Assembly: GCF_000723405.1 (NCBI RefSeq)
Contig: NZ_CCAE010000015.1
Location: forward strand, 1-64,000
Length of the DNA: 64,000 bases
From: Hydrogenophaga intermedia
Lineage (GTDB): Bacteria > Pseudomonadota > Gammaproteobacteria > Burkholderiales > Burkholderiaceae_C
Reading direction: 5' to 3'
Shown here: positions 1-9,975 of the stretch, piece by piece
Position numbering within the stretch: the stretch's first letter is position 1
How the letters are laid out: each line of letters opens with the position of its first letter
Notes under the pieces: generated by a model
Databases searched by the model: none
The model's input: the letters and a program-made list of their open reading frames with translations, nothing else
Told to the model about the DNA's origin: nothing
Program-made: the position numbers and the translations under genes

Positions 1-117
1 AGAGGCCCAGGGTCCCGGTGGCCTGGGAAAGTTGTAAAAGAACCACCCCCAAGCCCCACCGCCTCCGACCGCCCCTCGGGCAAAAGCCCGCGTTCGCTCA
101 CCGGGCTGCTGCCGTTC

Positions 118-1833
118 ATGCGCCCCTACCGCCTGCAGATGGGGTTGGCCCTGCTGTTCCTGGTGCTGGCGGCGGCGGCCACGCTGGCGTTTCCGGTGGC
201 GCTGCGGCTGCTGATCGACGACGGGCTGGTGCCGGCGGGGCGCGGCGATCAGGTGCTGGCGCTGCGCGAGCACTTCGCGGCGCTGTTCGGGGTGGCGGTG
301 GCGCTGGGGCTGTTCTCGGCGGTGCGCTTTTATCTGGTGAGCTGGATCGGCGAGCGCATCACGGCGGACTTGCGCAACGCGGTGTACCGCCATGTGCTGC
401 GGCAGAGCCCGCAGTTCTTCGAGACGACGCAGACGGGCGAGGTGCTGTCGCGCCTGACGGCGGACACGACGCTGGTGCAGACGGTGGTGGGGTCGTCGCT
501 GTCCATGGGGCTGCGCAACGCGGTGATGGGCATCGGCGCGCTGGTGATGCTGGTGTGGTCGCACCCGTATGTGATGGTGCTGGTGCTGGCGACGGTGCTG
601 CTGGTGGTGTTGCCGGCCATGTGGTTCGGGCGGCGGGTGCGCCGGCTCTCGCGCGCCAGCCAGGACCGCATCGCCGATTCGAGCTCGATCGCGGCCGAGG
701 TGCTGAACGCGATTCCCACCGTGCAGAGCTACGCGGCGGAGGGGCGCGAGTCGCAGCGCTTCGACCAGTCCACGCAGCATGCATTCGAGACGGCGGTGCG
801 CCGCACCAAGGCGCGCGCGGTGCTGGTGGCGTTCATCATCATCGCCAATGCGGCGCTCATTCTGTGGGGCATGTTCCAGGGCACGCAGGCGGTGCTTGAT
901 GGCCAGCTCTCGCCGGGGCAACTGGGCCAGGCGGTGTTTTACGTGGTGATCTTCGCGGGCGCGGTGGCGGTGCTGGGCGAGGTGTATGGCGATCTGCTGC
1001 GCGCCGCGGGCGCGAGCGAGCGGCTGGTGGAGTTGCTGGCGAGCGAATCGCCGGTGAAGTCGCCCCCGCAGGCGCTGGCCGCGCCGCTGCCGGCGGGGGG
1101 CAGCGCGCTGGCGTTCGAGGGCGTGCACTTCAACTACCCGTCGCGCCCGGCGCAGGCGGCGCTGGACGGGTTTTCTCTAACGGTGGAGCCGGGGCAGACG
1201 GTGGCCATCGTGGGGCCCAGCGGCGCGGGCAAGACGACGGTGTTCTCGCTGCTGCTGCGCTTTTACGACCCGCAGCAGGGCCGCATCGTGCTGGACGGCA
1301 CGCCGATCAACGCGCTGCAACTGCAGGATCTTCGCGAGCGCATCGGCATCGTGCCGCAGGAGCCGGTGATCTTCTCCAGCAGTGCGATGGAGAACATCCG
1401 CTACGGCAAGCCGGGCGCGAGCGACGAGGAAGTGAAGGCCGCCGCGCGCGCCGCCTTCGCGGACGAGTTCATCTCGACGCTGCCGGAGGGCTACGACACC
1501 TTCCTGGGCGAGCGCGGGGTGCGCCTGTCGGGCGGGCAGCGTCAGCGCATCGCGATTGCGCGGGCCATGCTGAAGAACCCGCCGCTGCTGTTGCTGGACG
1601 AGGCCACGAGCGCGCTGGACGCGCAGAGCGAGCGCGTGGTGCAGGCGGCGCTGGAGGCGGCGATGCGCGACCGCACGACGCTGGTGATCGCGCACCGGCT
1701 GGCCACGGTGCAGCGGGCCGACCGCATCGTGGTGTTGGACCACGGGCGCCTGGTGGAGCAAGGCACACACGCGGAGCTGGTGGCGCGCGGCGGGGTGTAC
1801 GCGGGGCTGGCGGCCTTGCAGTTCAACGCCTGA
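118..1833 (+). CDS. ABC exporter, fused membrane and ATPase domains (MsbA-like)
   Basis: Half-transporter of the ABC exporter type: an N-terminal six-helix membrane domain followed by an ATPase domain, probably working as a homodimer in the inner membrane on a lipid or drug-like substrate. Walker [10 protein letters not shown] lies near residue 366, the signature LSGGQRQR near 470 and Walker [13 protein letters not shown] near 491; an H-loop (IAHRL) follows. The first ATG is at 118, but the same frame is open to the window edge and encodes a plausible basic, Ser/Pro-rich N-tail, as in many relatives. The true start may therefore be further upstream, although no ATG, GTG or TTG is visible in that stretch. 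It converges on the M48 gene. Substrate unknown. Confidence 0.9.
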   Translation: MRPYRLQMGLALLFLVLAAAATLAFPVALRLLIDDGLVPAGRGDQVLALREHFAALFGVAVALGLFSAVRFYLVSWIGERITADLRNAVYRHVLRQSPQFFETTQTGEVLSRLTADTTLVQTVVGSSLSMGLRNAVMGIGALVMLVWSHPYVMVLVLATVLLVVLPAMWFGRRVRRLSRASQDRIADSSSIAAEVLNAIPTVQSYAAEGRESQRFDQSTQHAFETAVRRTKARAVLVAFIIIANAALILWGMFQGTQAVLDGQLSPGQLGQAVFYVVIFAGAVAVLGEVYGDLLRAAGASERLVELLASESPVKSPPQALAAPLPAGGSALAFEGVHFNYPSRPAQAALDGFSLTVEPGQTVAIVGPSGAGKTTVFSLLLRFYDPQQGRIVLDGTPINALQLQDLRERIGIVPQEPVIFSSSAMENIRYGKPGASDEEVKAAARAAFADEFISTLPEGYDTFLGERGVRLSGGQRQRIAIARAMLKNPPLLLLDEATSALDAQSERVVQAALEAAMRDRTTLVIAHRLATVQRADRIVVLDHGRLVEQGTHAELVARGGVYAGLAALQFNA

Positions 1834-1848
1834 GCGGGCGGCGCGGCT

Positions 1849-2901
1849 TCAGCGCTCGGGCGTCCACTCGCGGAAGTAGCGGATGCGGTCCTCGTCGGCC
1901 GGGTGGCTGGCCAGGGCGATGGGCAACACGCCACCGCGCTCGCCTTCTTTCTGGCGCACGGCCGCCAGGCGCTCGAACAGCGTGACCATCACGGCCGGCG
2001 AGAGGCCGGCGCGGTGCAGGCGCTCGGCCGCGTAGGCGTCGGCACGGCGCTCCACGTCGCGCGAGTACGACTGGGTGAGCAGCGCGGCGGGCACGGTCGC
2101 GATGAAGGTGCTGGCGTCGCCGAAGACGACGCCGACGATGGCGCTGAGCAGGCTGGCGCGCACCAGCATGTCCAGGCCGTCGCGGTGGTGCACGTGGCCC
2201 AGCTCGTGCGCCAGCACGCCCGTGAGCGCGTCGGGCCGGTCGCGCAGCAGCTCGACGAGTTGATCGGTGACGATGATGTGGCCGCCCGGCAGGGCCAGCG
2301 CGTTGGGGCCCAGGTCGGGCGCGTGGCGGAACGACAGGCGCCAGGCGGGTTCGTCGCCTTCGACGTGGGCGCGCTCGACGAAGGACTTCCAGCGCTGCTC
2401 GACCTCGCGCTGTTGCGCTTCGTCGAGGCGCGTGGGCTTGAGCAGCACGCGGTCCAGTTGCTCCAGGCTGTCGCGGCCCAGGCGCTCGTCCAGTTCCATC
2501 GGCAGGCGCTGCGCCACGAATTGGCTGGCGGCGGGCACCCCCCAGAGCCAACTGGCCAGCACCACGGCCACGGCACCCACCACCGCCCAGACCGTGGCGC
2601 ACCAGCTCTGCTGCCAGCCCACCACCCAGGATTCGCTCAAGCCCTGCCCGGCCCACCAGTCGTCCCACTCGGGCGCGTCGGCGTGCTGGATCAGGCTGCC
2701 GTCGGGCAGGTCGGTCTGGCGCTGGCCGTGGGTGCGGCGCTCGGGCCAGCGCACGCGGCGCAGGGGGTAGCGCCGCGCGGGGCCATCGGCCGCTTCGTCC
2801 AGCGGCTGCAGCACGAATTCGTCGCCGTCCAGGTGCACGCGCACCGCCCGCCCGCGCGGGCTGCGGCCGTCGAACCAGAGGGTGCGCAGGGGCAGGCGCA
2901 T
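1849..2901 (-). CDS. M48 family zinc metallopeptidase, membrane-associated
   Basis: Peptidase of the M48 (HtpX/Oma1-like) class. The zinc motif HELGH is at residues 232-236, followed by more histidines (VHHRD); the third ligand candidate is E284 in an ExxxD helix. The N-terminal 90 residues form a basic domain unlike the catalytic part, followed by a hydrophobic segment (about residues 107-125), and a second hydrophobic stretch lies after the zinc motif. Its ATG is 7 bases after the stop of the DUF898 gene, so the two form an operon. The role is probably quality control of membrane or periplasmic proteins; the substrate cannot be read from sequence. Confidence 0.9.
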   Translation of the reverse strand: MRLPLRTLWFDGRSPRGRAVRVHLDGDEFVLQPLDEAADGPARRYPLRRVRWPERRTHGQRQTDLPDGSLIQHADAPEWDDWWAGQGLSESWVVGWQQSWCATVWAVVGAVAVVLASWLWGVPAASQFVAQRLPMELDERLGRDSLEQLDRVLLKPTRLDEAQQREVEQRWKSFVERAHVEGDEPAWRLSFRHAPDLGPNALALPGGHIIVTDQLVELLRDRPDALTGVLAHELGHVHHRDGLDMLVRASLLSAIVGVVFGDASTFIATVPAALLTQSYSRDVERRADAYAAERLHRAGLSPAVMVTLFERLAAVRQKEGERGGVLPIALASHPADEDRIRYFREWTPER

Positions 2902-2908
2902 GGCTGGC

Positions 2909-4090
2909 TTACAGGCCCAGGTCGATGCCGAAGAAGTCGCCGGCGGCGTCGCCCAGCGGGCCCACGTCGCGCTGTTGGGCGTTGGCCAGCCAGTCGTTCA
3001 CCGAGCCCTTGACCTGCAGGGCCATGGCCTCCAGCCGCACGCGGGTGAGGCGCACCTGGGCGAAGGGCCAGTACAGGCCGAGCGTGACGATGATGAGCGC
3101 CCAGTTGAGGGCGTTCACGCGCGCCAGCGTGCCGAAGCGCAGCTCACTGCGAAAGCGGGTGTTGCGGCTGCGCGTGTTCGCCCACACCAGGTTCTGCAGC
3201 CGGGCGGTGACGAAAGGCACCAGGATCAGCGGCACGGCGATGTAGCCCAGCGCCACGATGCCGAACACCGCCACCACGCCACTGGCCATGCCGCGTGCGG
3301 CCATGGCAACACCCACTGCGAGCCCACCCAGGACCAGCACCACCAGCAGCAGCACGCCACCCGCGCGCAGGCCCAGTCCATAGAACTCGCGCCACCCCGC
3401 GCGCAGTTCGGTGCGTTCACCGGCGAAGCGGTAGCCGCCGTGCTGGTACTGCTTGAGGCGCACGAAGCTCCAGGGCAACACGAGCGCGAACAGCAGCAGG
3501 GCGCCGAAGTACAGGAAAGCGAAGAACTGACGGTCCTCTCGCGTGGCCTCTTCTGCGGGCACCATCGCCGACGCGCTCAGGCCCACGGCCACGAGCGCGA
3601 GCACCGGCAGCAACAGCGGCGCATAGGCCAGGTAGGCGCCCTTGAGGTCGCCCTCGAACGCCAGGCGCACGCCGCGCCAGCTGGTGTTGCGCAGGCGGAA
3701 CTGCAGCGAGGCGCGCCACAGTGCGGGCCACAGCAACGCGAAGACCAACATGATGACCCCGGCTACCTCCGGCGCCGTTTCCGAGGCGATGGCGTAGGCC
3801 AGGCCCAGGCCCGCCACCAGCAGGTAGCCGCGGAACATCTTCCAGGGATTGGCGTGAAAGCCCAGCGGGTCGTCGCCCACCAGGGTGTTGTTCTGAAAAT
3901 AGGCGATGCGCCGCGCCCGCGCGAAGGGCCAGTACAGCGTGAACGTCACCAGGATCAGCAGCAGGTTGACGATCCAGATGCGGAAGTATTCGCTGCCCGA
4001 TCCGGTGAAGCGGATCGGCAGCGTCTGTACGGGTGGGCGCGCGTCCTGTGCGCCCGGAAAACGACCGTCGGGTGTGTCGATGATCTTCAT
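2909..4090 (-). CDS. DUF898 (YjgN-like) polytopic membrane protein
   Basis: Inner-membrane protein of 393 residues with an internal repeat: the phrase 'TLYWPFA' with flanking basic residues occurs near both the N and C termini, and several hydrophobic helices lie between. This pattern is that of the DUF898/YjgN family, whose biochemical role is not established. The ATG at 4090 was chosen because a strong ribosome site (GGAGG) precedes it by 7 bases and the protein begins MKIIDTPDGRF; the longer open frame upstream runs into the divergent gdhA control region. It is co-transcribed with the M48 peptidase, which suggests a shared membrane-proteostasis job (inference). Confidence 0.85.
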   Translation of the reverse strand: MKIIDTPDGRFPGAQDARPPVQTLPIRFTGSGSEYFRIWIVNLLLILVTFTLYWPFARARRIAYFQNNTLVGDDPLGFHANPWKMFRGYLLVAGLGLAYAIASETAPEVAGVIMLVFALLWPALWRASLQFRLRNTSWRGVRLAFEGDLKGAYLAYAPLLLPVLALVAVGLSASAMVPAEEATREDRQFFAFLYFGALLLFALVLPWSFVRLKQYQHGGYRFAGERTELRAGWREFYGLGLRAGGVLLLVVLVLGGLAVGVAMAARGMASGVVAVFGIVALGYIAVPLILVPFVTARLQNLVWANTRSRNTRFRSELRFGTLARVNALNWALIIVTLGLYWPFAQVRLTRVRLEAMALQVKGSVNDWLANAQQRDVGPLGDAAGDFFGIDLGL

Positions 4091-4180
4091 GGTGCCTCCC
4101 TCCATTTGCAGGCCGGCGCATGCTAGCACCGCCGCCGGGCAGGCCATGCGCCCCGGGCATGGAGCCATCCTGAGCCCGCC

Positions 4181-4210
4181 TTGGACAAGCGCGGGACGGC
4201 TGCGTACAGT
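4181..4210 (+). promoter_or_regulatory. Sigma-70 type promoter for gdhA
   Basis: TTGGAC (4181-4186) and TACAGT (4205-4210) are separated by 18 bases and sit 50 bases before the gdhA start codon. Both hexamers are close to the sigma-70 consensus. The call rests only on the match and its position. Confidence 0.55.
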
Positions 4211-4260
4211 GCTTTTCGCCGTGGCCCACACAGCGGCCACGTCCAAACGAAGGACCCACC

Positions 4261-5565
4261 ATGTCGTCGCAAACCCCTCCCGCCGTCTTCACCCAGGCGC
4301 TGCCCTCCTACCTCGATCCCAACCACCTCGGCCCCTGGGGCATCTACCTGCAGCAGGTCGACCGCGTCGCCCCCTACCTCGGCAAGCTGGGCCGCTGGGT
4401 CGACACCCTCAAACGCCCCAAGCGCACGCTCATCGTCGACGTGCCCATCCACCTGGACAACGGCACCATTGCCCACTTCGAGGGCTACCGCGTGCAGCAC
4501 AACACCAGCCGCGGCCCGGGCAAGGGCGGCGTGCGCTTCCACCAGGACGTGACGCTGTCCGAGGTGATGGCCCTCTCAGCCTGGATGTCCATCAAGAACG
4601 CCGCGGTGAACGTGCCCTACGGCGGCGCCAAGGGCGGCATCCGCGTCGACCCGAAGCTGCTCTCGCGCGGCGAGCTGGAGCGCATCACGCGCCGCTACAC
4701 CAGCGAGATCGGCATCATCATCGGCCCGAGCAAGGACATTCCTGCGCCCGACGTGAACACCAACGAGCAGGTGATGGCCTGGATGATGGACACGTATTCC
4801 ATGAACGAAGGCGCCACCGCCACCGGCGTGGTCACCGGCAAGCCGGTCGACCTGGGTGGCTCGCTGGGCCGGCGCGAGGCCACGGGCCGGGGCGTCTTCA
4901 CGGTCGGCGTCGAGGCCGCGCGCCGCATCGGGCTGGACGTTGCGCGTTCGCGTGTGGCGGTGCAGGGCTTCGGCAACGTGGGCGGCGTGGCCGGCAAGCT
5001 GTTCGCCGAGGCGGGTGCCCGCGTGGTGGCCGTGCAAGACCATGGCGGCACGGTCTACAGCGACGCCGGCCTGAACGTGCCCGCCCTGCTCGACCACGTG
5101 GGCCGGCACGGCTCCGTGGCGGGGTTTGCGGGCGGAGAGGTCATTCCCGACGAGGACTTCTGGGGCGTGAGCTGTGACATCCTCATCCCCGCCGCACTCG
5201 AAGGCCAGATCACCGACAAGAACGCGGGCCGCATCCAGGCCCGCATGGTGATCGAAGGCGCCAACGGCCCCACCACCCCGCAGGCCGACGACATCCTGCA
5301 CGACCGTGGCGTGCTGGTGCTGCCCGACGTGATCGCCAACGCGGGTGGCGTCACGGTGAGCTACTTCGAATGGGTGCAGGACTTCTCCAGCTTCTTCTGG
5401 ACCGAGGACGAGATCAACGCCCGCCTGGTGAAGATCATGAAAGACGCCTTCTCGGCCGTGTGGCAGGTCTCGGAGGACCACAAAGTCAGCCTGCGAACGG
5501 CCACCTTCATCATCGCGTGCCAGCGCATCCTGCACGCGCGCGACCTGCGCGGCTTGTACCCCTGA
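4261..5565 (+). CDS. gdhA: Glutamate dehydrogenase (Glu/Leu/Phe/Val family)
   Basis: Catalyses reversible oxidative deamination of glutamate to 2-oxoglutarate and ammonium with NAD(P). The glutamate-binding lysine is in GPGKGG (K88), a second is K112, and the catalytic lysine is K124 in GGAKGG. The Rossmann-fold signature GFGNVGG appears near residue 238. Length (434 aa) matches hexameric bacterial GDH. The start follows AAGGA by 8 bases. The gene has its own promoter and is divergent from the DUF898 operon. It connects to the nitrate genes downstream in the window only through shared nitrogen metabolism. Cofactor preference cannot be told by eye. Confidence 0.95.
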   Translation: MSSQTPPAVFTQALPSYLDPNHLGPWGIYLQQVDRVAPYLGKLGRWVDTLKRPKRTLIVDVPIHLDNGTIAHFEGYRVQHNTSRGPGKGGVRFHQDVTLSEVMALSAWMSIKNAAVNVPYGGAKGGIRVDPKLLSRGELERITRRYTSEIGIIIGPSKDIPAPDVNTNEQVMAWMMDTYSMNEGATATGVVTGKPVDLGGSLGRREATGRGVFTVGVEAARRIGLDVARSRVAVQGFGNVGGVAGKLFAEAGARVVAVQDHGGTVYSDAGLNVPALLDHVGRHGSVAGFAGGEVIPDEDFWGVSCDILIPAALEGQITDKNAGRIQARMVIEGANGPTTPQADDILHDRGVLVLPDVIANAGGVTVSYFEWVQDFSSFFWTEDEINARLVKIMKDAFSAVWQVSEDHKVSLRTATFIIACQRILHARDLRGLYP

Positions 5566-5573
5566 CTTCCCTG

Positions 5574-6041
5574 CTACTGCAGGGTGTCTTTCACCGCGGG
5601 CAGCATGGGCAGGGGCATCACCTCCACGCCCTCTTCCAGCAACTCCAGCGCCACGGCGGCGCTGGTCTGGCCGCGGATGTTGCGGCGCTCGATCTCGCCG
5701 TGGTGCATGGCGCGGGCCTGTTCGGCGAAGCGCTCACCCACGTCTTCCGTGCTCGTCATGATCTCGCGCATGGCCTTGAGCATACGGCCCTGCAATTCCA
5801 CCAGCTCGGCCTGCGCCGGGTGGTTGCTGAGGGTGACGCCTTCGGGCCGGGTGGCGGACGATTCCTCGCGGGCCGCGCGCAGGTTCAGGCGCGGCGCCGA
5901 GAGCTTCTTTTCCACGCGCAGGTCACCGCACAGCGGGCAGCTCACCAGCCCACGTTCCAGTTGCTGGTGGAAATCGTCTTCGGAGCCGAACCAGCCTTCG
6001 AACACGTGCTGGTGGGCGCATTGCAGATCGAGCACCTTCAT
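5574..6041 (-). CDS. DUF1178 family protein with N-terminal zinc-ribbon cysteines
   Basis: Small cytoplasmic protein of 155 residues beginning MKVLDLQCAHQHVFEGWF, with Cys8 and a later CPLCG motif (residues 35-39) that could form a small metal site; the rest is charged and helical. This is the pattern of DUF1178, a family without a proven function. Its ATG overlaps the stop of the NUDIX gene (ATGA), so it is the last gene of the cluster trailing the complex I operon (DUF2818, NUDIX, DUF1178), an arrangement I recall from other Burkholderiales. Confidence 0.85.
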   Translation of the reverse strand: MKVLDLQCAHQHVFEGWFGSEDDFHQQLERGLVSCPLCGDLRVEKKLSAPRLNLRAAREESSATRPEGVTLSNHPAQAELVELQGRMLKAMREIMTSTEDVGERFAEQARAMHHGEIERRNIRGQTSAAVALELLEEGVEVMPLPMLPAVKDTLQ

Positions 6042-6619
6042 GGCGCGGGATTATCCTGCCAGTCCAGTACCCACAGGCCCGACAGCACGTTCTGCAGCCA
6101 CAGCATGCCCGCCAGGGTCTTGCTGTCGATGACCTTGCCTTCACGGCACCAGGTCTGCAGTTCGTCGGGCGTGGCGGCGAACACGTCCAGCGCCTCGCCG
6201 TCGTCAAGCGCGCGTTCGCCCAGGCTCAGGCCGCGCGCGAACCAGATGTCGATGACCTCGTCGGAGTACGCGATGGTGGGTGCCAGGCGCCCCGCGAAGG
6301 CCCACTGCCGGGCCGCGTAGCCGGTTTCCTCGTGCAGTTCGCGGCGGGCACAGGCCAGACTGCCCTCGCCCGCGTCGAGCTTGCCGGCGGGAAATTCGAC
6401 GATGACCGAGCGCATGGGGTGGCGGTACTGGCGCTCCAGCACCACGCGACCATCGTCGAGCAGGGGGATCACCATCACCGCGCCGGGGTGCAGCACGAAT
6501 TCGCGCGTGGCCTCGGCGCCCGTGGGCAGGCGCACGGTGTCGCGCACCACGTGCAGGAAGTGCCCGCGCAGCAGCTCGGTGCGCGCCAGGGGCACTTCGG
6601 TCAGGTGCGCGTCATCCAC
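6038..6619 (-). CDS. NUDIX hydrolase, ADP-ribose pyrophosphatase-like
   Basis: The NUDIX box is complete: G-KLDAG-E-GSLACAR-REL-HEE-TGY fits GX5EX7REUXEEXGU. The upstream strands and the 'PIAYSDE'-like loop (TIAYSDEVIDIW) resemble the ADP-ribose pyrophosphatase subgroup, which cleaves ADP-ribose or similar nucleotide sugars. The start chosen is the GTG at 6619 (VDDAHLTEVPLART); it overlaps the end of the DUF2818 gene, giving translational coupling, and the protein is then 193 residues, normal for the group. A longer frame upstream is only the shadow of DUF2818. Natural substrate not determinable. Confidence 0.85.
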   Translation of the reverse strand: MDDAHLTEVPLARTELLRGHFLHVVRDTVRLPTGAEATREFVLHPGAVMVIPLLDDGRVVLERQYRHPMRSVIVEFPAGKLDAGEGSLACARRELHEETGYAARQWAFAGRLAPTIAYSDEVIDIWFARGLSLGERALDDGEALDVFAATPDELQTWCREGKVIDSKTLAGMLWLQNVLSGLWVLDWQDNPAP

Positions 6620-6914
6620 GTCGTTTGTAGAGGTAGCGGTACACGAAGCCGGGGAAGGCCAGCGTGACGAACAGGCTCGCCGTGGTGGCGTAGAACTCCC
6701 AGCCCTGCGAATAGATCTGGCCGACGCGGTGCTCCAGCGCCAGCCCCAAGCCACCGACCGCGAAGTACAGCAGCACGAGTTCGAGCAGGCGCATCCACAG
6801 CGTTTTGGGTTGCGCGCGCGGAATCAGCGCGAGCCAGCGGTTGTTGACGAAGGGCAGGTTGGCGGCCACCAGGGCCGCCACCAGCACCAGCCAGACGAAG
6901 GCGGTTTGGTTCAT
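6612..6914 (-). CDS. DUF2818 small membrane protein
   Basis: A 100-residue protein with an N-terminal membrane helix (FVWLVLVAALVAANLPFV), a second hydrophobic segment around residues 43-57 and a third near the C terminus ending in a basic tail (YLYKRRG). The family DUF2818 is found just after nuoN in Burkholderiales, and here it starts 49 bases after the nuoN stop. No function is established; the position suggests a role in complex I assembly or membrane energetics (inference). Confidence 0.85.
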   Translation of the reverse strand: MNQTAFVWLVLVAALVAANLPFVNNRWLALIPRAQPKTLWMRLLELVLLYFAVGGLGLALEHRVGQIYSQGWEFYATTASLFVTLAFPGFVYRYLYKRRG

Positions 6915-6963
6915 GGTGACGGTGTGAGCCAGCGCCCGCGCGGGGGTTCCGCGCGGTGCGGCC

Positions 6964-8460
6964 TCAGGCGAACAGGGCCGCCACGGCCTGCGCGCACAGA
7001 GCCATGAGGCCGCCCGGCACGATGCCCAGCACCAGCACCAGCGCGCCGTTGACCGACAGCACCGATCGCACGTCCAGGCCGGCCTCGATGGGCGCGGTCT
7101 GGCTCGGGGCGTCGAAGTACATCACCTTGACGAGGCGCAGGTAGTAGAACGCGCCGATCAGCGACATGACGACCGCGAACACGGCCAGACCCACATTGAA
7201 GGCGCTGGGCGAGGCGAGCAGCGCCTGCAGCACCGACAGCTTGGCATAGAAGCCCACCAGCGGCGGCACACCCGCGAGCGAGAACATGCAGATGGCCATG
7301 ACGCCAGCGTACAGCGGGCTGCGCTGGTTCAGGCCGGCCAGGTCCTGGATGGTGTCGGACTCGAAACCCGCGCGCGAGAGCAGGATGATCACGCCGAAGG
7401 TGCCCAGGGTGGTGAGCACGTAGGTCACCACGTAGAACATGGACGAGCCGTAGGCGTTGGCCATGTTGGCACCGTCACCGCCCGACACGCCGGCCAGCAG
7501 GCCGAGCATGAGGAAGCCCATTTGCGCGATGGTGGAGAAGGCCAGCATGCGCTTGAGGTTGCTCTGCGCGATGGCGGCCAGGTTGCCCACCAGCAGCGAC
7601 AGCACGGCGAGCACGGCGAGCATCTGCTGCCAGTCCAGTGCCAGGGGCGCCAGGCCCTCGACCAGCAGGCGGATCACGATCGCGAACGCGGCCAGCTTGG
7701 GCGCGCCACCGATGAGCAGGGTGATGGAGGTAGGCGCGCCGTGGTAGACGTCGGGCACCCACATGTGGAACGGCGCGGCGCCGAGCTTGAAGGCCAGACC
7801 CGCGACCACGAACACCAGGCCCAGCACCAGCACCTGCGTGGAGCCCTTGAGCGTGGCCTCGCCGCCGGCGATGGCGGCCATCACCTCGCCGATGTCGAGC
7901 GAGCCGGTGGCGCCGTACACCATGGACAGGCCATAGAGCAGGAAGCCGCTGGCCAGCGCGCCGAGCACGAAGTACTTCATGGCCGCTTCCGTCGCGGCGA
8001 TGTCGTCGCGGCGCAGCGCCACCAGGGCGTAGCTGGAGAGCGTGAGCAGTTCCAGGCCCAGGTAGATGACCAGGAAGTTGTGGCCCGAGATCATCACGAA
8101 CATGCCCAGCAGCGCGAACAGGCTCAGGCTGAACAGTTCGCCACCGCGCAACATGTCGCGCGCGCCGGCGTAGGCACGGCCGTAGATCAGCGTGACCATG
8201 AGAGCGATGGCGGCGAAGCACTTGAGCCAGTTGCCCATCGGGTCGCTCACGATCATGCCGCCGAAGCCGTCGATGGTGCGGCCGGACGCGCCGGCCATGG
8301 CCAACAGGCCCGCCACCACGGCCAGGGTGAGCAGCGTGAGCGCGTAGGTGGCGCCGCGCAGCGGTGTTTTCACCGCGAGGTCGGCCAGGGCGATGACGCA
8401 GGTCATCACCGCCAGCATGATTTCCGGGTAGGCCGCGACCCAGCTGAGGTTGTCGATCAT
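6964..8460 (-). CDS. nuoN: NADH-quinone oxidoreductase subunit N
   Basis: Antiporter-like membrane subunit of complex I (498 aa, about 14 transmembrane helices), one of three proton-channel subunits homologous to Mrp antiporters. The conserved lysine helix and the motif SNLKRMLAFSTIAQMGF, typical of NuoN/NuoM, are present. It is the last of the 13 nuo genes, 18 bases downstream of nuoM. Proton translocation follows from family knowledge. Confidence 0.97.
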   Translation of the reverse strand: MIDNLSWVAAYPEIMLAVMTCVIALADLAVKTPLRGATYALTLLTLAVVAGLLAMAGASGRTIDGFGGMIVSDPMGNWLKCFAAIALMVTLIYGRAYAGARDMLRGGELFSLSLFALLGMFVMISGHNFLVIYLGLELLTLSSYALVALRRDDIAATEAAMKYFVLGALASGFLLYGLSMVYGATGSLDIGEVMAAIAGGEATLKGSTQVLVLGLVFVVAGLAFKLGAAPFHMWVPDVYHGAPTSITLLIGGAPKLAAFAIVIRLLVEGLAPLALDWQQMLAVLAVLSLLVGNLAAIAQSNLKRMLAFSTIAQMGFLMLGLLAGVSGGDGANMANAYGSSMFYVVTYVLTTLGTFGVIILLSRAGFESDTIQDLAGLNQRSPLYAGVMAICMFSLAGVPPLVGFYAKLSVLQALLASPSAFNVGLAVFAVVMSLIGAFYYLRLVKVMYFDAPSQTAPIEAGLDVRSVLSVNGALVLVLGIVPGGLMALCAQAVAALFA

Positions 8461-8478
8461 GGGCTCTTCTCGGTCTTG

Positions 8479-9954
8479 TCAGTTCAGCTTGGAGTTCGCG
8501 ACGTGGCGCAGCAACTCGGCCACGGCCGGGTCCATCACGTCGGTAAAAGGCTTGGGGTACACGCCCATGGCGAGCACGGCGATTGCCAGCAAGGCCATCA
8601 CCAGGAACTCGCGCGCGTTGATGTCGCTGAGCGCGCGCACGTGGTCGTTGCCGGGCTCGCCCAGGTAGACGCGCTTGAACATCCACAGCGAATAGGCGGC
8701 ACCGAAGATCAGTGCGGTGGCGGCCAGCAGGCCGATCCAGAAGTTGGCCTTGACGGCGGCGATGATCACCATCCATTCGCCCACGAAACCGGCCGTGCCG
8801 GGCAGGCCAGCGTTGGCCATGGTGAACAGCAGCGCGAAGGCGGCGAAGCGCGGCATGGTATTGATCACGCCGCCGTAGTCGGCGATCTCGCGTGAGTGCA
8901 CGCGGTCGTACAGCACGCCGATGGCCAGGAACATGGCCGCCGACACGAAGCCGTGCGACACCATCTGCACCAGGCCTCCGCTGATGCCCAGGTCACTGAA
9001 GATGAAGAAACCCAGGGTGACAAAGCCCATGTGCGCCACGGACGAATAGGCGACGAGCTTTTTCATGTCCTGCTGGACCATGGCCACCAGGCCCACATAG
9101 ATCACTGCGATCAGCGACAGCGCGATCATGAGCCAGGCCCACTCGTGCGAGGCGTCGGGCAGGATGGGTAGCGAGAAGCGCAGGAAGCCGTAGGCGCCCA
9201 GCTTGAGCATGATGGCGGCCAGCACGGCCGAGCCGCCCGTGGGCGCCTCAACGTGCACGTCGGGCAGCCAGGTGTGCACCGGCCACATCGGCACCTTCAC
9301 CGCGAACGCCGCGAAGAACGCAAAGAACAGCAGTGTCTGTACGGTGCCGCCCAGGGGCAGCGCGTACCAGTCGGTGAAGGCGAAGCTGCCGCCCGATTTC
9401 ACGTACAGGTAAATCAGCGCCACCAGCATGAGCAGCGAGCCCAGCAGCGTGTACAGGAAGAACTTGAAGGCCGCGTAGATCTTGTTGGGGCCACCCCAGA
9501 TGCCGATGATCAGGTACATCGGGATCAGCGTGGCTTCGAAGAACACGTAGAACAGCATCGCGTCCTGCGCGGCGAACACGCCAATCATGAAGCCCGAGAG
9601 GATCAGGAAGGCGCCCATGTACTGGTTCACGCGCTCGGTGATCACCTCCCAACCCGCGATCACCACGATGACGGTGATGAAAGCGGTGAGCAGCACCAGC
9701 CACAAAGAGATGCCATCCACGCCCAGGTGGTAGTGCACGTTGAAGCGCTCGATCCACAGGCTCTTCTCGACGAACTGCATGGCCGAGCTGCCGACCTCGA
9801 AACCGGTGTACAGCGGCACGGTGACGGCCAGGCCGACCAGCGCGCCGATGAGCGCGATCCAGCGGACCATGCCCGCCTGCTCGTCACGCCCCAGCGCGAG
9901 CAGCACGACGCCCACAACGATCGGCGTCCAAATGGCAAGGCTCAGCAAACCCAT
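8479..9954 (-). CDS. nuoM: NADH-quinone oxidoreductase subunit M
   Basis: Antiporter-like proton-channel subunit of complex I, 491 residues and about 14 helices. The sequence FFEATLIPMYLIIG with its conserved glutamate and the motif MKKLVAYSSVAHMGF are diagnostic of NuoM. It lies between nuoL and nuoN with short gaps (21 and 18 bases) and is co-transcribed. Confidence 0.97.
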   Translation of the reverse strand: MGLLSLAIWTPIVVGVVLLALGRDEQAGMVRWIALIGALVGLAVTVPLYTGFEVGSSAMQFVEKSLWIERFNVHYHLGVDGISLWLVLLTAFITVIVVIAGWEVITERVNQYMGAFLILSGFMIGVFAAQDAMLFYVFFEATLIPMYLIIGIWGGPNKIYAAFKFFLYTLLGSLLMLVALIYLYVKSGGSFAFTDWYALPLGGTVQTLLFFAFFAAFAVKVPMWPVHTWLPDVHVEAPTGGSAVLAAIMLKLGAYGFLRFSLPILPDASHEWAWLMIALSLIAVIYVGLVAMVQQDMKKLVAYSSVAHMGFVTLGFFIFSDLGISGGLVQMVSHGFVSAAMFLAIGVLYDRVHSREIADYGGVINTMPRFAAFALLFTMANAGLPGTAGFVGEWMVIIAAVKANFWIGLLAATALIFGAAYSLWMFKRVYLGEPGNDHVRALSDINAREFLVMALLAIAVLAMGVYPKPFTDVMDPAVAELLRHVANSKLN

Positions 9955-9975
9955 GATGGCTTTCTCTTTCTTGTC

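Noticed and set aside
6620-6754. An extended N terminus of the NUDIX protein
   Set aside because: These codons are the DUF2818 coding sequence in another frame; the conserved NUDIX domain starts after the GTG at 6619.
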